64,000 nucleotides of DNA from Marthasterias glacialis (lineage: Eukaryota > Echinodermata > Asteroidea > Forcipulatida > Asteriidae): assembly GCA_911728455.2 (NCBI GenBank), contig OU452226.1, positions 18,431,938 to 18,495,937 of the forward strand, read 5' to 3'. A model generated the notes under the pieces. The model was not told where the DNA came from, did no database searches, and saw nothing but the letters and a program-made list of their open reading frames with translations. Of the stretch, positions 22,301 through 33,049 are shown in pieces (positions within the stretch are counted from its first letter, which is position 1; every line of letters starts with the position of its first letter). Both the position numbers and the translations under genes were made by a program.

Positions 22301-25300
22301 AAGAGTTTGTCTCCAAATTGGAAACAATTTCTACCGAGGATGAGTTCAAGATGGGTTCGGATGTGTGAGAAACGTGGTTTGTTTATGGCGTATTTGTGAT
22401 TTGTTCGGTCGAGGGCGTTGCAGACACAATTGACAGCCTCTGTTTGGCTGGCACTTATGTACATGGCTACAACGTCAATACATGCAATAACTACATCTTG
22501 TGGGCATGATCTCTCTTCTAGTTTGCGCAGAATGTCGGGAGTGTCCCGGACCATAAGTGGGTTGCGCAGTGACTACTGAAAGGAGGAAATAGTCCACAAA
22601 TTCAGAAATTTTGGCCGTAGGGATGTTGCAACCGCCTACGATTGGTCTACCAACGAAAGGTGTCCCTGGTAGTGGAGTCTTATGTATTTTTGGTAGGAAG
22701 TACATTGTTGGACAAATGAGTTTTTGTTGGAGTGGGTCGATGTACTCATAAGTATGGCGGTTGATGATGTTTTGGCGGTTCATGATGCGAATTCCTCTGC
22801 CTTTGTCATGGGTTTGATCACGATGTGCTTTTCGGCTGGTTTAGGGCTGAGTTTTGAGCTTTTTTCCTATTGTTTGTTTAATTGATTTTTCAAACGAATA
22901 TGAGCAAGTTGAAATTTTATGGCTTCCAAATAGTTATCGAGTGCGAGGTTCGTTGTTGATTAGGGCTGCCAAGTGGAATATGGTTTGAAAGGTTTTGAGG
23001 TTTTGATGTTGAAGTTTTGTTGTGCATTAGGTTTGCTTTACTCTTATTCTTCGGTTGAATGTGTTGATATCACTCAAAAGAGAACGGCGGGGTTTGGTCG
23101 GCGTGTGAACGTAGCTTAAGTTTTTTCCCAGTGCGGTTTTTTGGTGTGTAGAAAGATCAACGTGGGATAGGTTTGTTAGAAAATGTTCGCTTTGTGAAGC
23201 CAATTTAGTAAGAAGAATGGTTTGTCGTTGGTTATACCATTGTGATGAGCAATGGCGGGAAAAGCGAGTGACTTTTCTATGGTTGTTGGCCAGGGATTGT
23301 CCTTTCATGTATTTGCGATTACCCATGATAGTTATAGAAACTAAATGATGATGTATAAAAGAATTTTTTTTATATAGTTTATTCGCTAAAATGTGAGACA
23401 AAATATATAATATTTATAAGACAAGTTGTATAGGTGATCTCTTTTCGGAAGTTTTGTGGTCTTGAAAAAGACCGTTGGTGTTGTTATGACGTTTCTTTGA
23501 TTCACTCAGTTTGCATAATATATAAAACCCAAGGTATGTAGACACCGGGGGATAAGAGATTACATGTATTACGTACATTCCACGTAAACGCCCCAGTATA
23601 AAACGGGCGTGCACCCTTTTTTTTAATGTCTGCGTCCTTCGGGTGCGTCGGAGCCGCATGCATACATTTGGTTTATTATTTGCGTAAGGTTATGTTTCCG
23701 ATGTAATTTGTGGAATTTTAGTTTCAATAAAATACTAGTATACTGAAGGAAAGAGACATCTATTAGTTGTATTAATTTCGGAGTAAGAATCCCGGGACCG
23801 TTATGATAGGAAAAGACAAATCATAACAGTGTTGTAGAAAGGATAGAGAATCAGTGAGTATCGCTATGTTTTCTCTTCTGTCCTTTGGTTGGAGGTTGCC
23901 TCTTTCTGGTAAAGAAACTAAACAGTTCGGTGAATTTTAGTTTTTCTTGGGTGTTCAAGTGTGAATCTGTCTCCTTCGTCGCTGTGAGTCTGGATTCGAT
24001 GTCTTGTTTGAACTTGAGGTATTGGTTTAGTGTCAGCTCCGCAAAGAGGATACAAACTTTCGTTTCAAGGCTTTTCCAAGATTCATTGAAGGAATCCTCG
24101 TAAGCCAAGAGCCAATGTAGGTGTGGTGGCCTCGCTTGAGAGTTGATGTAAGTCGGCGACACCTTGCGTTTGGCTGATTTTAACAAGAGTATTATTTGTT
24201 TGTCAAAGTGAGCCTTGGTTGAGGTCAGATTGCCAAGGCTTTGGCAAAATCGAAAATCAGTTGTAGATAGGTGCCGTCGATGGGTTGCATGGGTTGCTTG
24301 ACTTGGTGCTCTTGGGTCTTGTGGCAAGGTGTTGTCGAGTTCGTTTCTCAAGCGGTTAATCAAACTCAGATTGCCACAAGGAAAATAATCCCCACTCGAG
24401 TCGGAGTTTTTGGTCTATCCGGGCTTGACTTGAACTCAGGCGATTCGGGAACAAAGAGTCGATTCAAGGAGGATGAGGAGGCTATTTACAATTGATTCAA
24501 TTGACTGGCTTTTGCGAAATTGAAAGATCTTTGCGACCCAATGAATTTGAATGATCTTGTAGTGAGATTTCAGGAGCATGCGATCACCAGGTGTTTTGCT
24601 GGCATTTCCCACCAGCGCCACAAGGCTGGATTGGAACCACCACTGTCCTTTCTTGTGTTAATCTTTGTCATCTTAATGGCTAGTGCGTTCTGTACATATA
24701 TGTTATTATGTTTGTTCATCGCACCCCACAGCAGGCGTGTGACTCTTCCTGACTCTACTCTGGCAATCATCAACGCAACACCTATGATACATCGAGCTCC
24801 CTACTGATTTTGTCCAACTTATTAGTTAGTATTGATTCTTACGCAAGTAGTGAAGACCAGCAGAAGATTACTCCACAGTTTTCTACATTTCTTTCGGGTA
24901 AGGAACTATGTGAAACCCATTTTAATTTTCATTAACCCTAAAATATTGTTGAAAGCCCCAGCTCAACATTGGTAAGAAAGAAAAACACAAATGTTTTCAG
25001 ATTTCCATATACCTTACATGGTATAAAGATAATGATGGTTGAAATCTGTCCTTGAAATATTTCTGTCAGAAGTGTTTTTGTTTTTGTTCAATGCATGAAA
25101 TAAGATCCAAAATGAGGTTTGTCTCAGCGAGACGAAAACTCTGCCTATAGGAATGCGTACAAAAATGCTGAATGCATTTTTACCGAAATGAGCTGACATT
25201 TTCAAAGGTTGGTTTTATTATATATATCTTGATTTGTGCAAAGAATGGAAGCATTTACTGTCAGTTTACAAATGTTGAGCTGGGGCTTTAACTAGTGAAT

Positions 25301-26256
25301 GCTAAACTGTTGACATTTTAATATCTGACTGACAGACAACTGACCATTCGTTTTCAAACGAAACTGAATAAGCCTGGTGTAAAGTTAATGATTTTATTTG
25401 TTGATTGGTCGGAAAACCTATATAACGGGTAATTTTAATAACAATTGTAAAGGGATTTTCCCGGTCATTTTTGGCAAGTAATCGACCAATTTAAAAATCG
25501 CGTTATTCTATTTCGTGTTAAATTTTGCGTTCCCACAAGCGACTGAAATGTTTAATGGAATAAGTCACTTCCATTCTGTTTTTGGGTTTGGGAAAAACAT
25601 TCAGCTCTTAGTTTTCATCCAAACGTGCAAAAAGGCATTTGAATAATAATTAATGTGATAAGAATTTTCATTATCAACGGTGCGTTTCAAATCTGAGTCT
25701 AACAAGGACAGTCTAATCGCAAACCTTAATTTAAACAAGATTTCAACTTTCTTGTACATATGCAAATTCTGTTAAAAGTAATTTTTAAAATTGATTACCT
25801 TAAAACGCGAGAAAATAGTTAATAGAAATTCAACTGAAGAATGGTAGAAATGTAGTCTTGAATAAATAATTATGGAATGATAAAAAAAAACTGAATGAGA
25901 AGAACGAAAACATGTATGCACGAACACGAAATTGATTTCAATAGTCATTTTCAGTAGATAAGAAGAAACCCCAGGTTGAATGATTTAGGCAAACATGCAT
26001 AAATTTGAATATATGAATCTGAATTGTTATTTTTGCTGACATTGACCGTGAAATCCTATGTTACGCGATCCCGTCAAGACTTCACAATATTATGCCCCGG
26101 AGTTTTGAATAACTGCGTGAAATATGAACGAAGAACAAAATCATTCTCGAAACAGATAAACTAGTGGAATTATGTTATAAACATTGACAGAAATATAAGA
26201 TTTGACTTACCGATACCCACAGCGGTAATGAAGCTAACCCACTGTGTGATGTCCAT
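10142..26256 (-). CDS. Gene A: secreted EGF-EGF-EGF-fibrinogen-C protein, 8 coding exons
   Basis: Seen: coding exons on the minus strand at 26211-26256, 16185-16433, 15686-15778, 14600-14695, 13731-13826, 12719-12852, 11881-12148 and 10142-10353. All have AG/GT borders and matching phases (1,1,1,1,1,0,1), giving 1194 nt, or 397 aa plus TAG. Domains: signal peptide about 1-28, a four-cysteine N-terminal module about 29-98, EGF domains at about 100-130, 131-161 and 163-193, and a FReD at about 199-397. Known for the family: FReDs bind acetylated or carbohydrate ligands, or proteins, extracellularly; the DRDND motif is the usual Ca2+ site. Inferred: a secreted recognition or adhesion protein. 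It lies head-to-tail with two near-identical copies to its right. Gene A differs from them by an extra EGF exon. The link from exon 1 to exon 2 across about 10 kb rests on phase and on the signal peptide it completes, not on transcripts. Confidence 0.8.
10786..10909. mobile_element. 124 bp palindromic MITE in the last intron of gene A
   Basis: Starts GGGCCCAATTTCATGACTCT, then GGTTACCGTGGAGTTCTGCGC, and ends with the reverse complement (...GGTAACCAGCGCCATGAAATTGTCCC). The two halves form a long imperfect hairpin. It lies between the FReD central exon and the last exon. Confidence 0.75.
11408..11493 (-). pseudogene. Decayed duplicate of the FReD central exon (gene A, last intron)
   Basis: Read on the minus strand, this gives [25 protein letters not shown] and a GTAAGC donor in phase 1, exactly as at the end of the central FReD exon ([13 protein letters not shown]...). 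The front part of the exon, with the FWLGNE core, is missing and no convincing acceptor is seen. The upstream end given is approximate. It could be an old exon duplicate or an alternative 3' exon piece. Confidence 0.42.
11881..12148 (-). CDS. Gene A exon 7: fibrinogen-C domain, central part
   Basis: 268 nt, phase 0 in, phase 1 out, with CTGTAG acceptor and GTAAGC donor. It begins [20 protein letters not shown] and continues with [21 protein letters not shown], the most conserved FReD core, then [12 protein letters not shown]. Two extra cysteines (GRC and LSC) outside the canonical FReD pattern are kept in all three copies and may form an added disulfide. Joined to exon 8, the spacing from YTIHV to NNMPFST fits normal FReDs within a residue or so. 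Confidence 0.88.
12719..12852 (-). CDS. Gene A exon 6: fibrinogen-C domain, N-terminal part
   Basis: 134 nt, phase 1 in, phase 0 out. It encodes the start of the FRe[21 protein letters not shown], then the [12 protein letters not shown] block. The two cysteines (DC and FC) are the conserved first FReD disulfide. The next residues are YWEGSI; the family has GGW(T/I)V here. Genes B and C keep GWI, so gene A has lost this tryptophan (W to S). Confidence 0.87.
13417..13441. repeat. (GT)n microsatellite
   Basis: About 12 GT dinucleotides. The equivalent sites in the other copies (36,951-36,966 and 61,038-61,056) are shorter. Confidence 0.9.
13731..13826 (-). CDS. Gene A exon 5: extra type B EGF-like domain
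   Basis: 96 nt, phase 1-1. It encodes [13 protein letters not shown], then YEQT, then [14 protein letters not shown]. It differs from exon 4 at only a few codons. Genes B and C have no counterpart, so it is a local exon duplication in gene A; because the exon is symmetrical and in phase, it adds one EGF without disturbing the frame. Confidence 0.86.
13827..14599. other. Intron between the two type B EGF exons of gene A
   Basis: Contains a 16 bp unit (CTGGGGACAGTATCTC) repeated three times at 14037-14084. At about 13,886-13,980 it has a block (GTTGGCAATACTC.TTCC ... TGTGGAGACCGA ... GGAGACGGAAATT) homologous to the intron beside the type A EGF exon at about 15,548-15,650. The remainder is AT-rich with nothing recognised. 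Confidence 0.6.
14600..14695 (-). CDS. Gene A exon 4: EGF-like domain, type B
   Basis: 96 nt, phase 1-1, bounded by TTTCCAG and GTGAGT. It encodes an EGF repeat starting [13 protein letters not shown] with NEKN before the third cysteine, then [14 protein letters not shown]. This exon and its flanks match the single type B exon of gene C (61346-61441) almost exactly, so this is the ancestral type B exon of gene A. Confidence 0.88.
14696..15685. other. Intron between type A and type B EGF exons of gene A
   Basis: Includes a cluster of GGACAGAAT/ATTCTGTCC inverted motifs at about 15,045-15,130. The same intron in gene C (61442-62444) is almost identical. In gene B the middle is replaced by unrelated sequence (about 37,715-38,622). 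Confidence 0.55.
15686..15778 (-). CDS. Gene A exon 3: EGF-like domain, type A
   Basis: 93 nt, phase 1-1, after a CTTTCAG acceptor and before a GTAAGT donor. It encodes a compact EGF module with six cysteines: [29 protein letters not shown]. Symmetrical phase-1 exons are the standard form of shuffled EGF modules. No calcium-binding D/N-x-D/N-E/Q signature precedes the first cysteine, so I read it as a non-cbEGF. Confidence 0.88.
16185..16433 (-). CDS. Gene A exon 2: end of signal peptide and N-terminal cysteine module
   Basis: 249 nt, phase 1 in and out, 82 whole codons beginning [13 protein letters not shown] and ending NYFECK before a GTGAGT donor. After the probable cleavage site the mature module has four cysteines (one near its start, a CQC pair, one near the end) and a Pro/Gly/Tyr/Asp-rich middle with [14 protein letters not shown] do not firmly recognise it. 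The spacing and the DRGFDPF...H.LFTDLK section faintly recall the C-terminal half of AMOP domains, but the typical CC pairs are missing. The acceptor tract is poor (TTCGAAG) compared with the right-hand copy (TTTCAAG). Confidence 0.75.
18086..18420 (-). mobile_element. LINE/SINE-like 3' end with stem-loop and tetranucleotide tail
   Basis: On the minus strand: a perfect stem-loop at 18179-18204 (ACATTGTGGG, 6 nt loop, CCCACAATGT), then AATAAAG and a (GTCT)n tail ending at about 18086. A short hairpin followed by a simple-repeat tail is typical of CR1/L2-type LINEs and SINEs that use them. The body further upstream is not recognised, so the limit at 18,420 is a guess. Confidence 0.5.
21541..24482 (-). 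mobile_element. Penelope-like retroelement with RT core, degraded (second copy)
   Basis: Minus-strand pieces in order: leading coiled-coil region 23851-24363; N-terminal RT block 23027-23330; RT fingers 22555-22783 with [20 protein letters not shown]; palm motif A region [10 protein letters not shown] and [19 protein letters not shown] at 22234-22554; a motif B/C area near 22150-22300 ([16 protein letters not shown], then [12 protein letters not shown]); and a C-terminal piece 21551-21844 with [18 protein letters not shown] and [10 protein letters not shown]. At least three frameshifts, plus RKRDG where Y-x-DD is expected, mean it is dead. The YFLPKIHK...GRPIV signature is typical of Penelope-like RTs. 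No GIY-YIG endonuclease part is visible. Confidence 0.8.
21795..21842. repeat. Perfect 21 bp inverted repeat inside the Penelope remnant
   Basis: Arms 21795-21815 and 21822-21842 (GTGTTTTCACGAAGCGACGGG and its complement) around a 6 bp loop. A near-copy of one arm occurs at about 22,076-22,100. It marks a local inversion or foldback event inside the retroelement. Confidence 0.8.
26211..26256 (-). CDS. Gene A exon 1: start codon and first half of signal peptide
   Basis: Encodes [15 protein letters not shown] plus the first base of codon 16, then a GTAAGT donor (intron starts at 26210). The ATG has a strong context (A at -3, G at +4). An in-frame TAA lies 36 nt upstream (26293-26295) with no ATG between, so the start is well fixed. 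Spliced in phase 1 to the exon at 16433, the joined codon is Ala and a hydrophobic stretch runs on through [13 protein letters not shown], a good signal peptide. The same exon recurs at 3488-3533 and 50803-50848. Confidence 0.68.
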
Positions 26257-26640
26257 CTTGCCGTTTGTATCGGCGTCCAAGGCACCCGTAAGTTACGCCA
26301 AATCCTCCAATGAAATGTCCACTGAATAACACGGCGCACAGAGAAACAACAACGCGTACAGTTTCACTGGCAAGTACGAAAAAAGCAAAATACGGTTCCT
26401 TCCCAGCCAGCGCTCTGGAATACTGGAGATTCGTGGTTATTTTCAAGTACAATCTCTGCTTGGCGCTGTGGTTAACTTTGGGCGTTGTCTTTTAGGATGC
26501 GCAGACCAATCAAATGACGGCAACTGGTGAACGAAATTCACTGACAGTCTCAGAAACTCCTCGCAATGTGCTGGTTACGATTGGCAGGCTTCTGCCTTTA
26601 CTATGCAGATAAAAGTATCAGATGTGATTCCCATTAATAA
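26257..26640 (-). promoter_or_regulatory. 5' UTR and probable proximal promoter of gene A
   Basis: This block upstream of the start codon is kept in all three copies (3534-3920 and 50849-51240 are the equivalents). An inverted CCAAT motif (ACCAATC on the plus strand at 26505-26511) lies about 250 bp upstream of the ATG. No clear TATA box is seen. A possible acceptor (TTATTCAG) about 70-75 bp before the ATG could mark an upstream noncoding exon. Position and role are inferred from conservation and location only. Confidence 0.3.
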
Positions 26641-27278
26641 ATTGAACACCCGTATACTTACAATGGGAGTCTTTGGAACGCTAAATCTTAATTGTTTACG
26701 TGGTTCTGAGCAGGCGCACATACCCTACCGCCCCCCCCCCCCCCCATCCAATCCCATGCATCCGTAAGGTTGACTAAATTTTGAAAAAAGCAAAATCATT
26801 CCTGCCCATTCCTCTAGATTTTACTTATTACACGATATAATCAACCGGTGACAGTGTCATCATTGTACGAATACTGGTGACTTAAAAACCGTATTATGTT
26901 TTGTTGGGAATGTTGTCCATTTGCTTATTTTTTTCGGCATAACTTTACATTTTGAAAGAAAAATTTTATTGAAATGAGAGTGATTTTTTTTAATTTATTT
27001 TTTTGCTGTATTGGTGAATATATTAGACAAACATATTTCACAGCATGGTTTGTGCCCTTACCAAGTTAAATTTAAAAAAAAAATCACCAGAATAAAATCG
27101 GTAGATTTTCCTTCAATCTTTGTAACAATCTGTTTTCCGTTTGATTGATGGGTGGACTCACGTCATTCAGTGAGATTTCTTTGTTGCCTGATTGCAACAC
27201 AAGAGGGCCCTCACCATTAGTTCTGAAAACAATTTTAACAAAGTGATGGTATGGTACTAGAAAAATAATGTTGTTCTT

Positions 27279-27931
27279 TGCAGACTGAATTGAAAGTCTG
27301 TCCAGATCACGCGAGATTATAAAAGGGGTTGGGGTGGGTACAAATTCAATATGCAGACTGATTTGAAAGTCTGTCCAGATCACGCGAGATTATAAAAGGG
27401 GTTGGGGTGGGTACAAATTCAATATGCAGACTGAATTGAAAGTCTGTCCAGATCACGCGAGATTATAAAAGGGGTTGGGGTGGGGACAAATTCAATATGC
27501 AGACTGATTTGAAAGTCTGTCCAGATCACGCGAGATTATAAAAGGGGTTGGGGTGGGTACAAATTCAATATGCAGACTGAATTGAAAGTCTGTCCAGATC
27601 ACGCGAGATTATAAAAGGGGTTGGGGTGGGGACAAATTCAATATGCAGACTGATTTGAAAGTCTGTCCAGATCACGCGAGATTATAAAAGGGGTTGGGGT
27701 GGGTACAAATTCAATATGCAGACTGAATTGAAAGTCTGCCCAGATCACGCGAGATTATAAAAGGGGTTGGGGTGGGTACAAATTCAATATGCAGACTGAA
27801 TTGAAAGTCTGTCCAGATCACGCGAGATTATAAAAGGGGTTGGGGTGGGGACAAATTCAATATGCAGACTGATTTGAAAGTCTGTCCAGATCACGCGAGA
27901 TTATAAAAGGGGTGGGGTGGGGACACATTTA
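27279..27931. repeat. 73 bp minisatellite, 9 units
   Basis: Units begin at 27279 and then every 73 bp to 27863. Two alternating variants are seen (ACTGATTTG with GGGGACAA; ACTGAATTG with GGGTACAA), which suggests growth by doubling of a two-unit block. Confidence 0.94.
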
Positions 27932-30614
27932 ATACAGTTAAATGGTTGTTGATTCAGCGGCGTAGCTTCGGGGGGCCTGGAGGCACGTGCCCCCCCCCCC
28001 ATAAATTCTCAGTTCCCCCAAGGTGCCTCCCCCGCATGAACAAATGATACATGTAATTTATTAAAAAACATGGAACCTGGGCCCCCACTGAAAAGCAGGG
28101 CCCCCCTGGGCCCCCCCCCCCCCATTGACAAAATCTTGCCTGAGTTGATTACAGAATCTACATCGCCAGTGTCACAGGGGATCCCCCGGTGATTCTATTC
28201 CCTCGTACGGCGAAGTGTGTAGAATTTTCGTCCGGTAGCGCCCTCCTTTGATTCAACTTCCTTCAACCCATGTTAATTTGCCGTATGTGGGACACACACA
28301 CTGGGGACACAATCCCCTATAACACCAACATGTTTCACCTTTTGGAAAATGACATCAATTTAATCTGTAACTACAAAAGCTTGTCTTTTGTGCAGTTTTA
28401 TTTAATTGTGACCACGAATTCAATTACATGATATTACTTAACAGTATCATTATTAACTTTTAGATTAACATTGAAGTACAGTATGGGTAAATGTTTACAA
28501 GATCACACTATGACCATCTTGAGTCTTCTTGTTGACATGCATACTAAATACAGTAGCACAGCGACTCGGTCATTCGACTCGGATGGATCAGTCATTCAAT
28601 ATTCGGCCCTGTCATGGTCATGCCAATTTGTTATAGTTGAATTATTTCCAGAAATTACAACAACTACATTATTAAAAAATATTACGAAAGTCTGTTTTTA
28701 CCGTCACTAATATCTGACCGTAACAGGTGTATGAAATTATTCATAAGTGCAGATATATTTATTATTAATAATATGATAACACAAGACAAACATTAATATT
28801 GTTACTTTACATTTGAAAATGTCCTGATAATGTGAAGGAATAGACACGTTCGCTTAACAACCATTGTCACTTTTAGAGCATGACTCGGTGATGAGCCTGA
28901 TGGATTTACTGTACTAAAGAAACATAGAATTATTACCTAAACAAAATATGATCATTTTGTTTGTTCACTCCGGGTAGCTGATGTTAATTGATTGTTTTCT
29001 GACCGCATGGGGGCGCTTTCAACGGTTAATTTCCTTGCCTCATTATTTGGACTGCCTGTGTCTTGTTATCTTGTATCAATGGCCAAGTAAATAATACAAA
29101 ATAACAACACTGGGAAATCCAGTTAGTTTTACCATGGTTTGACTTGTTTTGCATTGTGTATATTTCACACACGCCCTCACGCGGTCAAAAATACAGCTTT
29201 GCTCTTGTTGGTTGATCATGTTTTCTCAGAGTGACGAATCGGCAAATAACGCATTTCGAGTAAATCGAGTTTTAAGTTGGTCAACTTTTTTCGCTGATAC
29301 TTTTCATAGTTCATTTAGTAACAAATTCATCAGATTTTTATACATGTGTGTCATGTGATACGTTCTTTTTCATTTACCTGTATATATTTTGGAAACATAT
29401 TTTGTTTAAGTATTCCTAACGATGTCTTCAACTTATTCGTCACTGTTGGGGGAAACAAATCTGCACGCTCCCCCACAAACGTTTGAACATCCACAGCTTA
29501 TTCGTCACTGAAAAAAACAACAATGACAATCGCGCGTATTCGCCCCCATTGTACACAAAACTACGTGACATGATCGAAATATACGAAATTTTCGGCTTCA
29601 CGTATACCTTTTCTAATCCAATCAAATTCATTGAGTGCCGTTAAGATGTCCTTAGTCCAAATTCAAACATATTAGAAGTTTGAACATTTCGACTTGTGCT
29701 CGGAAAAAGGTCGTAACGAAAGTGTGACCAGCAAAAAGGTGATAAGCAGTTTTGAGTCCAAAATTGAATTTTCAGTAAGACTGATTGTGAAAGATTGGTC
29801 GTTTTGTCATTTATTTATTTATTTATTTATTTTAACATGTTTTTTTTTTCATTCTGCCATTTATAAGTCATGGCAGGAAAATTAAATTCTGCATGTTGAA
29901 TGAAAAACACATATTGGGAGTAATTTTAGCATGCAGTCATGCCCTACTTTTTTTCAAAGGAGCCATTTGTTTGTTACGTTTTGCTGGGTCAACAAGTTGT
30001 ACTTTGTGTGCCCGAAAAAAGGTCGTACAGCCTTCCGATCTTCTTCCAGCGACACGACGATTTAAGAACTTGAGATTTTGAACTTTTCGGACGAAATGAA
30101 CTTTTCCCGGGGTCTCTATATCCGACAACAGTGGATTTACTTGGTAAGTCTGCTTGCACTGAGTGTCCTCAAAAGTCTGTGCATAAATCATCAACAAAAA
30201 ACTAGTTTAAGGCAACTCCCATGGGCTACTGGTAATCATTGGAGTCAGTTTGTGTGAAGTGGGCGTGGCTTACAGTGGAAATACGTCGCATTCTCTTACG
30301 AGCATGACACTTTTAATACTCCTTTATGAATATTCATAATTGGACCGTTTGAATTAGAATAAACCATGTACAAAGAGAAACCGTCCAAATTGCTATTTTG
30401 TCGTTAAGTTGCACTTTTTGAAATTTTTCAAACGTTGATGTCACAAGCCAAATTTCTTTAACAAAAAATATATAAAATCAGCCGAAAGTTGGCGATTAAA
30501 CATTTAAAGATAACGACCTTAGACATCAAAAGAATGAGGTGATGTAAGCGATTTGTAAAACAATTTTTTTTCGAAATATTGTTTTACTTCGCGTTAAAAC
30601 TACAGAATACTAGT

Positions 30615-31072
30615 AATAGACCGAGCCATTAAGCCCCGCCTACCTTAGCAACTGCCTAGCAACATCACATGGTGTGACTTTCTTGCCGTGATCGCAGCGG
30701 TGGTTCGGTTGCGGCCAGGCACACTTATCGGATACACACACTACATGGTTTTCGTGAACGGTGTGGATTTAGTTTCGTGGCCTTAATTTTGAGCAGTGCC
30801 TTGAGTCCAAAAATCAATGCAGACAGGAACACTGTTAAACCACTTTTACACGACTGTATACAAGAACCACTGTTGTGGGATTTGTACCATCAGAAATACG
30901 AAAAATTAAAGCAAAACGACAGTTAGTACTCTTGTTTGTGCTGTTGTGTGTCAAAACGATTGCCGCGGTTTGTTTGCTTTTGTTATGGGATTTTATCGTG
31001 TCGGACTTTCAGTGGCTTTGTCAAATCTGTTGTTGGTCATTACATTAGTAGGCGGGGCTTAATGGACCGCTC
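30615..31072. mobile_element. Same TIR element, second copy, right end trimmed
   Basis: The left TIR is intact; the right TIR ends ...CTTAATGGACCGCTC and lacks the final TCTATT. The internal MADF-like segment has further frame breaks. Confidence 0.6.
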
Positions 31073-31872
31073 ACTAAAAGACGTGCATAGCGATTCACAA
31101 TATCTCACTCTAAAAAAGGTTCAAAAACCTGAAAGCATTTTAAAATTTGAATTGGAACATCGTTTGGGTGAATTAATTAACTTTATAGTTAAAATATGTG
31201 CATAAGCATGATGCGATATAAGCGATTTGTAAAACCACATTATTGTACTTCACGTTAAGACTACAGAACTGTGTCTTATATAGTGCTGAAACCTCACTAC
31301 AAGATGCCTAAAGCGATTCACAATCTCACTCTAAAACAAGGTTCAGCAACCTAAAAGCATTTTAAAATCTGAAGTGGAACATCGTTGTAAAACTATTTTT
31401 TGAGTTATTCTTTTACTTCGCGTTAAGACTACAGAATACTCATCTATATAGCGCTGAACTCGCTCTATACGACTCACAATATCTCACTCTAAAAAAAGTT
31501 CTAAAACCCTAAAAGCATTTCAAAATTTGAAGTTGAACATCATTTAGGTGAATTAAATAACTTTGTAATTTAAAGAGATTCAAAATAATGATTTATTATT
31601 ATTATTGTTTTTTATATTGATTTGAAAAGAGAGATGAATATTAATTTACTCAGAACACCGAATTCTAAATATCGTTTAAAGTTTTTCACAATATTTTCCT
31701 CACAAAAGGATATTAATGAACATCAAAAATCCAATGACTTTCTTCTTTAAATATTTTGTTTATACACAAGAGGCGTATTAGTTGTTTTTTGTTTGGCTTT
31801 TTTTTTGGGGGGGGGGGGGGGGGGGGACCAAAATTGATATTTTTAACAAAGTGATTGGTAACGTGTATGACT

Positions 31873-32352
31873 TCGCGAGATAATATTGGATGCATTTGAG
31901 GTGATATCTGGGACTTTGCGAGATAATATTGCATGCATTTGAGGTGACATCTGGGACTTTGCGAGATAATATTGGATGCATTTAAGGTGACATCTGGGAC
32001 TTTGCGAGATAATATTGGATGCATTTGAGGTGACATCTGGGACTTTGCGAGATAATATTGGATGCATTTGAGGTGACATCTGGGACTTTGCGAGATAATA
32101 TTGGATGCATTTGAGGTGACATCTGGGACTTTGCGAGATGAGGTGACATCTGGGACTTTGCGAGATGAGGTGATATCTGGGACTTTGCGAGATAATATTG
32201 CATGCATTTGAGGTGACATCTGGGACTTTGCGAGATAATATTGCATGCATTTGAGGTGACATGTGGGACTTTGCGAGATAATATTGGATGCATTTGAGGT
32301 GACATCTGGGACTTTGCGAGATAATATTGCATGCATTTGAGGTGACATCTGG
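31873..32352. repeat. 43 bp minisatellite, about 12 units
   Basis: Expanded version of the 8,806 array. Ten units are 43 bp, and two in the middle (about 32,130-32,185) are 27 bp, having lost the AATATTGGATGCATTT part. A long G run (about 31,807-31,826) adjoins it. Confidence 0.94.
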
Positions 32353-32558
32353 ACTATTCCTTTTCACGAGGCGAAGCCGAGTGAAACGGAAAAGTCAGAT
32401 TTCACAAAGTGATTATTTCCTGCGACAATGCACGAATAGAATGCATTCAATAAAATGCATTAGAAATCACGCATAGATCCTTTTTCTTCTATTTTTTTTT
32501 TCACAATTAACACAAACTAGACACGGACACTCGTCCAGTCCACACTCTGTGGCGGAAA

Positions 32559-33049
32559 AATTTCACAACTCCATAATTCAAATCTTACTGTAAGAAGCCA
32601 CTAATCTCACCGAATTATTATTCCACGGTCGCATACAGTTTTTGGCGCTGGGTTTTCGACGTCAGATATTCCTCATAAATCCGTCATTTTCGGGAAATAT
32701 GTTTTTGTTTTGTTCCTTCTCTCAAACATGCCTTCCGTCCGTGCGTACGCGTGTCTAGCGTGTTGTGGCAGGACGATTGCGCGTATTTCGTCCATAGGTT
32801 TAGTGCTGTGCGGTCAGTGTGTATGGTGATACACAAACACACGCGTACTAGGTTCGCGCAATGAACTGTGTTTATAAAGTGCAGATTAATGTTTAACGTT
32901 GAGAGCTGAATTCTTTCCTGAAAATGACGGATTTATGAGGAATATCTGCCGTCCAAAACCCACCGCCAAAAATTGTATCCGGAAAAAGTTAATCCGGTGA
33001 GATTAGTAGCTTCTTACAGGTAAGATTTGAATTATGAAGTTCTGAAATT
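32559..33049. mobile_element. Foldback element with inverted arms, second copy
   Basis: Left arm about 32559-32698 and right arm about 32915-33049, the same arms as the 9,122 element. Both arms are complete. Confidence 0.74.

Larger units (their letters stand above)
16434..26210. other. Intron 1 of gene A
   Basis: 9.8 kb. It contains the LINE/SINE-like tail near 18,090, AT-rich sequence closely matching 41,110-45,770 of the next unit, and the Penelope-like element at 21541-24482. About 24,500-26,200 matches 1,770-3,480. No extra exon of the family is seen. The unit border of the tandem duplication coincides with its 3' end. Confidence 0.55.

Noticed and set aside
31713..32367. Overlapping long frames on the minus strand (up to 211 aa) with repeated SRKVPDVTSNASNIISQSP-like sequence
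   Set aside because: Made by the 43 bp minisatellite. As 43 is not a multiple of three, three units cycle through all frames and give the same peptide in each. No start context, splice sites or family likeness.
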